Shown: piece after piece, positions 33,339 through 41,802 of the stretch
Numbering within the stretch: position 1 is the first letter of the stretch
Layout: each line of letters starts with the position of its first letter
DNA from: Micropruina sp.
Lineage (GTDB): Bacteria; Actinomycetota; Actinomycetes; Propionibacteriales; Propionibacteriaceae
Direction of reading: 5' to 3'
DNA length: 64,000 bases
NCBI GenBank assembly: GCA_016716635.1
Contig: JADJVZ010000011.1
Location: 186,001 to 250,000, forward strand
Translations under genes and position numbers: made by a program
Notes under the pieces: model-generated
Databases searched by the model: none
Told to the model about the DNA's origin: nothing
The model's input: only the letters and a program-made list of their open reading frames with translations

Positions 33339-33535
33339 TGCATTCCGTCCTCGTGAGCTCGCAGCATTCTCGCCGCGAGAGACCGACGTTCCCCGGGCAT
33401 CCGGCGCGTCGGCCATGAGCCGATGCCGCGATACCGTCACTTTGCCTGCGTCTGGTCACAGCAGGTCCGAGGGATTCAGAGGCCGTCGTTGGCTTCTTCG
33501 CCTTCGTGGACTCGAAGAGAATGAGGATCGACGTG

Positions 33536-33703
33536 ATGGATTTCAGTGGTGCGTTCACCGGATGGATCTTCCTGATCGTCTCCGCCGGGTTCTTCGCGCT
33601 GGGGCTCTATATGGCCTACCTGATCATCAAGGCAGCGGTGCGAAACGGCACGATCGAGGCCTACATCACGCTGCGCCGCGAGGGGCTGTATCCGCCCCCG
33701 TGA
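33536..33703 (+). CDS. Small single-helix membrane protein
   Basis: 55 aa. MDFSGAFTGWIFLIVSAGFF opens a membrane helix to about residue 33, then a basic/amphipathic tail ending in LYPPP. In-frame ATGs at 33506 and 33521 are alternative starts. Unknown function. Confidence 0.5.
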   Translation: MDFSGAFTGWIFLIVSAGFFALGLYMAYLIIKAAVRNGTIEAYITLRREGLYPPP

Positions 33704-33802
33704 GGGACGGCTGGCGAACGTGACGCGATTTTGGTTGAGGTGGAACAGGCCGGATCGGGACGTGGTGGCGAGGCTCCCGGTGCCAATCGCTAGTGTTCGT
33801 GC

Positions 33803-34771
33803 GTGAGTAACGCTGAACCCACAACACCTGACAGGTGGGCCACTTCGCTGACGTGGGTCGCGCGGATTGTCCCCGCGGTCGCGCTCGTCGTCGTCGGGTG
33901 GTGCTTGGTCGCGGAGTTTCCGGCCATCGTGCACGCCCATCCGGCCTACCCGATCCTGCTAGCCCTCACCGCGGTGGCAGCGGCGCTCGCGGGGTGGCGG
34001 GCCTGGCGCTCTCCTCGGACCAGCGTCGGCTGGCGTCGCATCCTGCGGATCATCGCCCTCGCTCTCTCGATCGTCTGGATCGCCGCCCTCGGCTGGCTGT
34101 GTCCGCTGTCGGCGCAGGAGCCGGCGCTCGCGGCGATGGCGTCCGACTCCGCCGTGACCGTTGTGGAGACCCCGACGCAGATCGTCCTGACCCCCACGGC
34201 CACCCCCTCGAGCCTCGGGGTGTTCTTCCAGCCCGGCGCCAAGGTGGACGCCCGCGCTTACGCCGCCGTGCTGCGCCCTCTCGCGGAGGCCGGGCATGTG
34301 GTCGTCATCACCAAGCAACCGTTGGGGATCGCATTTCTGGCTCAGGACGCCTTCGTGAATGCTCGAAGAATGTTTCCCCTCACCGCCGGGTGGGTCGTCG
34401 GGGGGCACTCATTGGGCGGAACGGTCGCGGCGGAGATTGCCGATGACCACGACCAGGATGAGGGGGCACGTGTCGTTGGATTGTTGCTCTATGCCTCCTA
34501 TCCGGCCCGTCCCATGCCGCGGACGCTCTACGCACGGGTGTTGTCGATCTCGGCGAGCAATGACGGGCTGGCGACACCTGCCAAGATCGATGCCACCAAG
34601 GGGCGGTTCTCGGAGTTCGCGGTCTACGAGGTCATTCAGGGTGGAGTCCATGCGTTCTTTGGCGACTACGGTCCGCAGTCGGGCGACGGGGTGGCCACTA
34701 TCACCCGCGCCGAGGCGCAGGCGCAGATCGTGAACGACACCTTGGCCTGGGTGGCGACGCTGCCTCGGTAG
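33803..34771 (+). CDS. Membrane-anchored alpha/beta hydrolase
   Basis: 322 aa from GTG 33803. Three membrane helices in the first 110 residues are followed by an extracytoplasmic-type alpha/beta hydrolase (Abhydrolase_5): nucleophile elbow GGHSLGGTVAAE, Asp in SASNDGLATPAK and His in GGVHAFFGDYG. Substrate unknown. Short gap before the phosphotransferase gene. Confidence 0.83.
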   Translation: MSNAEPTTPDRWATSLTWVARIVPAVALVVVGWCLVAEFPAIVHAHPAYPILLALTAVAAALAGWRAWRSPRTSVGWRRILRIIALALSIVWIAALGWLCPLSAQEPALAAMASDSAVTVVETPTQIVLTPTATPSSLGVFFQPGAKVDARAYAAVLRPLAEAGHVVVITKQPLGIAFLAQDAFVNARRMFPLTAGWVVGGHSLGGTVAAEIADDHDQDEGARVVGLLLYASYPARPMPRTLYARVLSISASNDGLATPAKIDATKGRFSEFAVYEVIQGGVHAFFGDYGPQSGDGVATITRAEAQAQIVNDTLAWVATLPR

Positions 34772-34808
34772 CGGACGAGCGTCCCGGGGCCTCCGGCATG
34801 ATGGAGCG

Positions 34809-35744
34809 ATGTTCGTCGTCCCGTCCGGTCTGGAGGCCCAGCGCGAACGCTCCGTTGAGTGGGCCGCGTGGCTGGACGGGCTGCCGCGGCTGGTCTCGGG
34901 GTTGCTGGAGGACTGGGAGCTCGCCGTGACTGGCGCCCCTCGCCACGGCAAGACCGCGCTCGTGCTGCCGGTCTCGCACACAGACGGCAGCCGGCTGATG
35001 CTCAAGGTCGCACGTCCGGAGCCCGACAACGCGGGGGAAGTTGAGGCCCTCAAGGCGTGGCGCGGGCTCGGTGCGGTGCGGCTGGAACGCGCGGACCCAC
35101 ACCGCGGCGCCCTGTTGCTCGAACGGCTCACAGCACGGGATTTGAACTCCGTCGACGCGCTTGAGGCCTGCCAGGTCGTCGCCCGGCTCTACCCGCGGCT
35201 GCACCTCCCGCCCACCCCGCGGCTGCCACTGCTCGCCGACCAACTGTCGACGTGGTTGGACGACCTTGCGGCTCTAGGCCGGGACGTCCCCGCGCCCCCG
35301 CGATTCGTCCAGCAGGCGCTAGCCGCGGGGCGGGCATTGGTGGAAGACCCACCCACAGCCATCGTCCATGGGGACCTCCACTACGGCAACGTGTTGGCCG
35401 GACGCCGCGAGCCCTGGCTGGCGATCGACCCCAAGGGTTTCTCCGGGGACCCGGCCAGCGAACTAGGGCCCCTCTTGTGGAACCGGTGGGAGGACCTGGT
35501 CGCCACCGGCGACGTCGGCGGGGCGCTGCGCGAGCGGTTCTACGTCCTGGTGGACGCCACCGGTCTCGATGAGCGTCGCTGCCGCGATTGGGTGGTGGTG
35601 CGCGCCATGGTCGGGGTCGGGTGGGAGGCGTCCGAGGCCCGCGCCTGCGGGCGTTCCCTTGGCCCGGAACAGCGGGCGTGGATCACCCGGCTGGTCACGA
35701 CCGCCAAGGCGATGCAGGAGGTGGGCGCCCCGCCCTCCTGGTGA
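34809..35744 (+). CDS. APH(6)-type phosphotransferase
   Basis: 311 aa. Kinase-like aminoglycoside/hydroxyurea phosphotransferase: catalytic loop IVHGDLHYGNVLAG and metal-binding LAIDPKGFSGDPASELG. The family includes streptomycin 6-phosphotransferases, but chromosomal homologues are common and most have unknown substrates, so resistance should not be assumed. Confidence 0.83.
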   Translation: MFVVPSGLEAQRERSVEWAAWLDGLPRLVSGLLEDWELAVTGAPRHGKTALVLPVSHTDGSRLMLKVARPEPDNAGEVEALKAWRGLGAVRLERADPHRGALLLERLTARDLNSVDALEACQVVARLYPRLHLPPTPRLPLLADQLSTWLDDLAALGRDVPAPPRFVQQALAAGRALVEDPPTAIVHGDLHYGNVLAGRREPWLAIDPKGFSGDPASELGPLLWNRWEDLVATGDVGGALRERFYVLVDATGLDERRCRDWVVVRAMVGVGWEASEARACGRSLGPEQRAWITRLVTTAKAMQEVGAPPSW

Positions 35745-35908
35745 CTCCTCAAGCCGGTTAACGATGCGATTCTCCGTCCGCACGTGCCCTAACATCGTTC
35801 CGCGAGCGACGCTCGCCGTCGGGATTCGGGGAGGGGGACCGCCATGTTCTCGTGCAGGAACATCGCCAGGTTCGGGTGCTGGCGCCGCCGCGACGGGGAG
35901 CTCACCTG

Positions 35909-36502
35909 ATGCGCCGTTTGCCCCTTGCCGTGCGTCGCGCGGAGCTCATCGACGCGGCCGTGCGCGTGATCGCCCGCGACGGGCTGGCCAAGGCCAGCAC
36001 CCGGGCGATCGTGGCCGAGGCGGACATGCCGCTCGGCGCCTTCCACTACGTCTTCCGCACCCGGGAGGACATGATGCGGGCCCTCGTCACCGAGGTGGTG
36101 GACAAAGAGCGCTCGGCGGCCCTCGCCGCCTTTGAAGCGCAGGGTTCCGACACGGACCTCCGCTCCATGCTGCGCGCCGGGCTTGGCAGCTACCTGGCCC
36201 TTCTCAAGACCCGTCCCGACCTTGAGTTAGCCATGCTCGAAGTCGCCCTCTATGGCGTGAGGCACGATGCCACCATGGTGGCCGATCAGTGGCAGAGCTA
36301 TCACCGGGCCGCCGCCGAGGGCCTCGAAAAGGCCGCCGAGTTGTGCGGAGTGACGTGGCGGCAGCCCATCGAACATGTGGCGCAATCCCTCATCAGCGCC
36401 TTCGATGGGATCACCTTGACCTGGATCGCCATCCGGGACGCCGAGGCGGCCGAGCGCCACATGGACTTCCTCGCGGACTCCTTCGCCCGGTTGGCTTCGT
36501 AA
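35909..36502 (+). CDS. TetR-family regulator
   Basis: 197 aa. The N-terminal HTH runs from RRAELIDAAVRVIARDGLAK to ADMPLGAFHYVFRTREDMMR; the C-terminal domain is helical. ATG 35909 starts the domain at its usual place; the earlier ATG 35852 adds a basic stretch with no similarity. Neighbours: phosphotransferase upstream and convergent gabD2. The 36503-36693 gap shows no gene. Confidence 0.88.
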   Translation: MRRLPLAVRRAELIDAAVRVIARDGLAKASTRAIVAEADMPLGAFHYVFRTREDMMRALVTEVVDKERSAALAAFEAQGSDTDLRSMLRAGLGSYLALLKTRPDLELAMLEVALYGVRHDATMVADQWQSYHRAAAEGLEKAAELCGVTWRQPIEHVAQSLISAFDGITLTWIAIRDAEAAERHMDFLADSFARLAS

Positions 36503-36693
36503 GGCCCGAACGAGTCCGGCCGCAGCACCGAGGAGTCTGCGGACCTTTCATGTCCCGGCTGTGGCGCACCCGGACGGGCGATCTGCGGCACCTCAATCCG
36601 GCGTGGGATGTCCCATCCGACTACCAGATCGAGCCACCCCAGCTCATCCCGCCGGGCACGTCCTCGCTCGGAACAGCAAAGTTCCGCACACTC

Positions 36694-38277
36694 CTAGTGC
36701 CGTCCGGGCCAGCGCCCCGGAAGAAGTCGCACCAGGTTCGAGGCACCCTCCAGGAACGACGCCCAACGCTGCTGATCCATGCCGCGCGGACCACCGAAGT
36801 TCAGCAGGGTGGTTTGGGTAGCGACGGTCTGGGCGTGGGTGTATTTCAGCAAGCCTTCTCGGCCGTGCCGGTAGCCCAGGCCGGAGATGCCCATGCCGCC
36901 CGCGGGACCGCCGAGGCTCGACCACGCAGCGGCGTACCCCTCGTTGACGCTCACCATGCCCGTCCGTAGCAGCGCGGCTACCGCCTCGCCCTGCGCGCTC
37001 GTGGCGCAGAACACCGCGGATGCGAGCCCGTACGACGAATCGTTGGCCTGGGCGACCGCCGCGTCGAGGGATTCGACCCGGTAGAGGGACACGACCGGTC
37101 CAAACGTCTCCTCGCGCGCGCAGAGCGCCGACGCCGGGACGTCGGTCAACACCGTCGGCTCGTAGAACGTGGGACCCACGTCCGGGCGCCGGCGCCCGCC
37201 TGTTAACAACCGCGCCCCCTTCGCCAGGGCGTCGCGCACATGCTCCTGCACCACGGCCAGGTGCTCCGCCGAGGCGAGGGAGCCCATGTCGACTGTCCAG
37301 CCGTAGCCCGGGCCGACGCGCATGGCCTCCACCCGGCGGACGAACGTCTCACAGAACGCCTCGAAGATCGAGGCCTCGACGTAGATGCGCTCGATTGAGA
37401 CGCAGAGTTGCCCGGCGGACGCAAAGCAGGCCCGGACGCCGATGTCGGCGACCGCCGCGAGGTCGGCGCCGGCCCCGACAATCATCGGATTCTTCCCGCC
37501 GAGTTCGGCTGAGAACGGCACCAGCCGCCGCGATGCCGCCGCGGCAAGGGTCGCTCCGGTCTCGGAGGCGCCGGTGAACATGAGGAAGTCGCATTCCTGG
37601 ACAATCGCCGCGCCCGCCTCGCGTCCGGCCCCCGTCATGACTTGCCACAGGTCGCGGGGGAGTCCTGCCTCCACGAGCAGGTCGGCCCCGAACAGCGCCG
37701 ACAAGGGCGTGAGAGTGGCGGGTTTCAGCACCACGGCATTGCCAGCGAGGAGCGCAGCCAGCCCGTCCGACACCCCCAAAGCCAGGGGATAGTTCCATGG
37801 GCCGATGATCCCCACGACGCCGAGCGGCCTGTGGTGGACGCGGGCTCTGGTGATGACCGGCATGGCGGTTGTTACCCGGTGCGGACGCAGCAGGCCCGGT
37901 CCCTTGGCGGCGTAGTAGCGCGCGTTGAGAAGTACGTCCATGACCTCGTCGAGGGCGCTCAGCCGGTTCTTGCCGGTCTCGGCCTGGACGATATCGAGCA
38001 GGTCGGCCCGGCGGGCATGTACGAGATCCGCCAGGCGCGCGAGGACAGCCGCCCGCTCCTTCACCGGACGCGCCGCCCAGGCCGGTTGCGCCCTGCGTGC
38101 TCGCGCGAAGGCGTCTGCCACGTCGACGGTCGTGGCAACCGGCACGTCGACCAGAGCGTCCCCCGTGAAGACTTCCCGGACCGTCGACGTCGGACGGGCG
38201 CGGGCGTCGCTCTGCCAGGCCGGGACGTCGATCCGCTGGACCAGGCGCCGCAGCAGCCCACTGTCGGGACGAGGCAT
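36694..38277 (-). CDS. gabD2: Succinate-semialdehyde dehydrogenase (NADP+), GabD2-like
   Basis: 527 aa from ATG 38277. Aldehyde dehydrogenase motifs: cofactor/site loop IIGPWNYPL, TGASETGA, catalytic Glu in FSAELGGKNPMIVG and catalytic Cys in ASAGQLCVSIER. Oxidises succinic semialdehyde to succinate in mycobacteria, where it is part of a variant TCA route. The longer open frame upstream is rejected because the family begins near this ATG. Confidence 0.87.
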   Translation of the reverse strand: MPRPDSGLLRRLVQRIDVPAWQSDARARPTSTVREVFTGDALVDVPVATTVDVADAFARARRAQPAWAARPVKERAAVLARLADLVHARRADLLDIVQAETGKNRLSALDEVMDVLLNARYYAAKGPGLLRPHRVTTAMPVITRARVHHRPLGVVGIIGPWNYPLALGVSDGLAALLAGNAVVLKPATLTPLSALFGADLLVEAGLPRDLWQVMTGAGREAGAAIVQECDFLMFTGASETGATLAAAASRRLVPFSAELGGKNPMIVGAGADLAAVADIGVRACFASAGQLCVSIERIYVEASIFEAFCETFVRRVEAMRVGPGYGWTVDMGSLASAEHLAVVQEHVRDALAKGARLLTGGRRRPDVGPTFYEPTVLTDVPASALCAREETFGPVVSLYRVESLDAAVAQANDSSYGLASAVFCATSAQGEAVAALLRTGMVSVNEGYAAAWSSLGGPAGGMGISGLGYRHGREGLLKYTHAQTVATQTTLLNFGGPRGMDQQRWASFLEGASNLVRLLPGRWPGRH

Positions 38278-38467
38278 CGTTGACCCTCCACTTTCTGGTC
38301 GACCTTCGGGCGAACCTACAGACCGGTTGTGCTCGTCACCAGCCCAGCGATTGTCGTCCTTAGCGATCCTAAGGGCGTCAGTGCCCACGCCGACGGGTCG
38401 GCGCTTACATGCGCCAGGAGCCGTCTACCATGGCCAAGGAACCATTGGGGGAACCGAAAGGAAGCAG

Positions 38468-39607
38468 ATGGATCAGCTCAGTCGTCGCACCATGATGGTG
38501 GGCGGTTTGGGAGTCGCGGGAGGCCTGTTAGCCGCTTGCAATCCTGCCTCCAACGCCCCGACGAACCCTGCCACCACCCCTGCCGTGACGTCGACGCCGA
38601 GCGCGTCTGCGTCCGTTCCCGCCGACACGCGTCCCCGCTGGCCGCTCACCGGGGTGCTCATGACAGACCCGGCGGAGGGCAAGCACGCCGCTGTCGCAGT
38701 CATGGTGCCGGACAACAAGAACGAGCATCCGCAACGGGGCATCGAGTTTGCCGACCTTGTGTTCGTCATCAGCGACGGTTACGTCGACAAGCTGGGACAA
38801 GCCGCGACCAGACTCATGCCGGTCTTCCACTCCTCGATGCCGACGGCGGGCTGTGGCCCCGTCCGATCCGTTCGTCCGGTGGATGTGCCGATCATGGCGC
38901 CGATGACCGGCATCATCGGCAACGCGAGCGGGGGTCCTTGGGTCATCGAATACCACAGGCAGAATGCTCAATACGTCGACGGTGTCCTCGACTACATGTC
39001 CACCAAGGGCACGGGTTCTTACTCCATCGATCAGTCGCGGGTCTATCGCGTCGGGACGAAGGTCGAGTATGACCGTGCCGTCGTGTGCTACCCGATCGTC
39101 CTGGCGAAGCAGACGTCCAGTTTCGCTGACGGTCCGGCTTCGCTCTATTTCCCCTTCGCCACCGGCGACGCGCAGGCCAGCACCGCGACCGGTGTCCCGG
39201 CTACTCGCGTGGTCATCCCCTGGAAACGCGCGGACACCTACAACATGAGCTACGACTACGACCAGGCCACGAACACCTACCTGCGCAGCGAGCCGTGGGG
39301 GCCCCATGTGACCTCAAGTGGCACACGGGTAGCGGTCGACAACATCTTGGCCATCCGTGCCGAGCAGACCTGGGTACAACTGCTGCCGGGGCTAGGTGGC
39401 CTCGAGCCAAACCACGAGATCGTGAACAGCGAGGGTTCGTTTGTCTACGCCAACGGCGGGAAGGTCGTGGGTGGGCACTGGTCAAAGGGTGCGGTGAACG
39501 ATCCTTGGGCTTTCGTGCTCGACAACGGAAAGCCCCTCGTCATGGCGCCGGGTCGGACCTTCGTCGAGTTCCCCACCCTGGACGCGAACATTCAAGTCAC
39601 TGCCTAG
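38468..39607 (+). CDS. DUF3048-domain lipoprotein
   Basis: 379 aa. RR-type signal followed by lipobox LLAACNP (Cys about residue 22), a Thr/Ser/Pro linker, then DUF3048 (AVMVPDNKNEHPQRGIEFAD; RSVRPVDVPIMAP). Homologues (YerB) are surface lipoproteins of unknown role. GGAAGC precedes the ATG. Its end overlaps the convergent arsR stop by 11 bp. Confidence 0.85.
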   Translation: MDQLSRRTMMVGGLGVAGGLLAACNPASNAPTNPATTPAVTSTPSASASVPADTRPRWPLTGVLMTDPAEGKHAAVAVMVPDNKNEHPQRGIEFADLVFVISDGYVDKLGQAATRLMPVFHSSMPTAGCGPVRSVRPVDVPIMAPMTGIIGNASGGPWVIEYHRQNAQYVDGVLDYMSTKGTGSYSIDQSRVYRVGTKVEYDRAVVCYPIVLAKQTSSFADGPASLYFPFATGDAQASTATGVPATRVVIPWKRADTYNMSYDYDQATNTYLRSEPWGPHVTSSGTRVAVDNILAIRAEQTWVQLLPGLGGLEPNHEIVNSEGSFVYANGGKVVGGHWSKGAVNDPWAFVLDNGKPLVMAPGRTFVEFPTLDANIQVTA

Positions 39608-39968
39608 GAGCCCCACCGTCGGGTCGGACTGAGGGAGAACCACTCACACTTTCGAGAAAAGCCTGGAGGTTTGCGAGGGCGCCGGGCGTCAGCGAATAGT
39701 GTGCCCACTTGCCCTTTTGCTGACGCGTGATGAGCCCGGCCGTCACCAGCTTGGTGAGGTGATGGGAAAGCGTCGGCTGACTGATGCCGAGATCGTCCGG
39801 CAAGTGGCAAATGCACGCCGTGGCGTGCTCGGCCGAGGCGATGTGATGGAGCAATCGGACGCGCGTCGGATCTGCGAGGGCTTGGAAGGCCTGGGAGATC
39901 AAAGCCGCCTGGTGGTCGGTGAGCAGACTGCCCCGATGGCCAGCATCGAGGACGGGGAGGGATCGCAC
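39597..39968 (-). CDS. arsR: ArsR-family metalloregulator
   Basis: 123 aa. Winged helix (ALADPTRVRLLHHIA, SQPTLSHHLTKLVTAGLI) with a CxC-type metal site in the DNA-recognition region (ACICHLPDD), typical of As(III)/Sb(III) sensors. Divergent from arsC with a palindrome between them. Binds the operator until arsenite is present. Confidence 0.9.
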   Translation of the reverse strand: MRSLPVLDAGHRGSLLTDHQAALISQAFQALADPTRVRLLHHIASAEHATACICHLPDDLGISQPTLSHHLTKLVTAGLITRQQKGKWAHYSLTPGALANLQAFLESVSGSPSVRPDGGAPRQ

Positions 39969-39988
39969 GTCACGAGGCTACTCAACGT

Positions 39989-40010
39989 ATTGACAATCAT
40001 CAATATGATG
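39989..40010 (+). promoter_or_regulatory. ArsR operator and arsC promoter region
   Basis: TATTGA-CAATCA-TCAATA (39989-40006) is a perfect 6-bp inverted repeat; a good -10 TATGAT follows at 40005-40010. Lies between divergent arsR and arsC, where ArsR would block both. Confidence 0.72.
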
Positions 40011-40049
40011 AGAAACGATTCGTTCAGAACCACCACCGTTGGAGATTTC

Positions 40050-40481
40050 ATGAGCGCCGAGCGTCCTTCGATCATGTTCGTCTGCGTTCACAACGCCGGC
40101 CGCTCGCAGATGGGTGCGGCGTACGCCCAGCACCTCTCCGGGGGGGCCGTCGAGGTGCGTTCGGCCGGGTCCGCCCCTGCCGATTCGGTGAACCCGGCTG
40201 TCCGCGAGGCGCTGCTCGAGGAGGGCATCGACATCTCGGCCGAGCGTCCGAAGATCCTGACCCCCGAGGCGGTGCAGGCCTCCGATGTCGTGATCACGAT
40301 GGGGTGCGGCGACGCCTGCCCCTACTTCCCGGGCAAGCGCTATCTCGACTGGGCGCTTGCTGACCCGGCTGGCCACGGCGTCGAGGCCGTGCGTCCGATT
40401 CGGGACGAGATTCGCCGCCGCGTCACCGAGCTCCTCGGCGAACTCGGCGTCGAGGTTCAACCCCTGCCGAACGACCACTGA
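40050..40481 (+). CDS. arsC: Arsenate reductase, LMW-PTP fold
   Basis: 143 aa. P-loop FVCVHNAGRSQM (CX5R) and the partner-cysteine region ITMGCGDACPYFPGKRY match the thioredoxin/mycothiol-coupled arsenate reductases. Converts As(V) to As(III) for export. The upstream in-frame sequence is an arsR shadow. Two bp separate its stop from the permease ATG. Confidence 0.93.
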   Translation: MSAERPSIMFVCVHNAGRSQMGAAYAQHLSGGAVEVRSAGSAPADSVNPAVREALLEEGIDISAERPKILTPEAVQASDVVITMGCGDACPYFPGKRYLDWALADPAGHGVEAVRPIRDEIRRRVTELLGELGVEVQPLPNDH

Positions 40482-40482
40482 G

Positions 40483-41517
40483 ATGATCGCCCTCGCCGAC
40501 CGGGTTACCACCCCCAAAGCGGCGTGGGTGACCGTCGCGATCGGGCTTCCGGCCTGGTTCGCCCTCTACAGCCTCAATGAGCCGTTTTGGGCCTGGGCAT
40601 TGGGAGGCGCGACCGCCACCTCGTGGGGGGCCGCTCTGCAATTCTTTTGCTACGACTCGATCAAGGTGTTGTTGTTGCTCGCGGGAATCATCTTCCTGGT
40701 GGCAATCGTGCGCTCGTTCACCAGCGTCGAGCGAACCCGGGCACTCCTTGGCGGCAAGCGCGCGGGCGTGGGCAATGTGCTGGCCGCCTGCCTGGGCGTC
40801 GTCACGCCGTTCTGCTCCTGCTCGGCCGTGCCGGCGTTCATCGGCTTCGTGGCGGCGGGAGTCCCGCTGGGGGTCACGATGAGCTTCCTCATTGCCTCCC
40901 CGCTGATCAACGAGATCGCCATCGCGTTGTTGCTCGGACTCTTCGGGGTGGGACCGACCTTGCTCTACGTGGGCTCGGGGCTGATCATCGCTTCGGTCGC
41001 GGGCTACGTGATTGGAGCGCTCAAGCTCGAGCGCTTCGTCGAACCCTTCGTGTACGAGACCAAGCTCCGCGGGAAGCCGCGGGACCCCAACGCACATCTC
41101 ACCTGGCCCGATCGGGTCGCCATCGGCCTCGACGAAGTGCAATCCATCGTGGGCAAAACGTGGCCTTACCTGCTGGCGGGCATTGCGCTGGGTGCCGTGA
41201 TCCACGGGTGGGCTCCGGCCGACTTCTTCGCCACGGTGGCCGGACGCGATAATCCTTTCGCTGTCTTGATCGCCGTCGCCCTCGGGGTGCCGCTCTACAG
41301 CAACGCGGCGGGCATCCTGCCTGTGGTCGAGGCCTTGCATGACAAGGGCCTGCCCATGGGCACCTTGCTGGCGTTCATGATGTCGGTAGTAGCGCTCAGC
41401 CTGCCCGAAATGATCATTCTGCGACGGGTGTTGAAACCGCGACTCATTGCCACATTCGTCGGGGTCACCGCGGTGGGCATCGTGGCGACCGGGTATTTGT
41501 TTAACGCCATCTTGTGA
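40483..41517 (+). CDS. PF03773 permease (ArsP / SO_0444-like)
   Basis: 344 aa, about eight to ten membrane helices. The first conserved half has VTPFCSCSAVPAFIGF with three cysteines, the second has GVPLYSNAAGILPVVEAL. ArsP members export trivalent organoarsenicals; relatives move Cu/Zn. Position between arsC and a thioredoxin-like gene favours arsenic export. Confidence 0.88.
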   Translation: MIALADRVTTPKAAWVTVAIGLPAWFALYSLNEPFWAWALGGATATSWGAALQFFCYDSIKVLLLLAGIIFLVAIVRSFTSVERTRALLGGKRAGVGNVLAACLGVVTPFCSCSAVPAFIGFVAAGVPLGVTMSFLIASPLINEIAIALLLGLFGVGPTLLYVGSGLIIASVAGYVIGALKLERFVEPFVYETKLRGKPRDPNAHLTWPDRVAIGLDEVQSIVGKTWPYLLAGIALGAVIHGWAPADFFATVAGRDNPFAVLIAVALGVPLYSNAAGILPVVEALHDKGLPMGTLLAFMMSVVALSLPEMIILRRVLKPRLIATFVGVTAVGIVATGYLFNAIL

Positions 41518-41528
41518 AGGAGTACGAC

Positions 41529-41771
41529 ATGGAGATCTTGGTGTTGGGATCGGGGTGCGCCAACTGCCACACCCTGGAGGAGCGCACCGCTGCGGCCCTC
41601 GCCCGACTGGGTTGGGAGGCCTCCATTGGCCACGTGCGGGAACCGGACGAGATCGCCTCGTACGGCGTGATGCGGACGCCTGGTCTTGTGGTGGACGGTG
41701 ATGTTGTCGTCGCCGGAAGGGTGCCGACCGTCGAGGCGTTGGTGGCTCTGCTAGAAGGTGTTCGCGGCTGA
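41529..41771 (+). CDS. Small thioredoxin-fold protein (CxxC)
   Basis: 80 aa. LVLGSGCANCHTLEERT contains the CxxC pair; VMRTPGLVVDGDVVVAG is the cis-Pro strand. Matches the MTH895/TM0996 group of small redox proteins found beside PF03773 permeases. It could deliver reducing equivalents or metal to the permease or ArsC. Start ATG 41529 preceded by AAGGAG. Confidence 0.88.
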   Translation: MEILVLGSGCANCHTLEERTAAALARLGWEASIGHVREPDEIASYGVMRTPGLVVDGDVVVAGRVPTVEALVALLEGVRG

Positions 41772-41802
41772 GCCCCCAAGGGGATCGGGGTAGACTTCGG
41801 CG

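Noticed and set aside
36550..36969. Plus-strand open frame between TetR and gabD2 (starting MSRLWRTRTG)
   Set aside because: Most of it is antisense to gabD2 and no family match is visible; a very short gene in 36550-36693 cannot be excluded.
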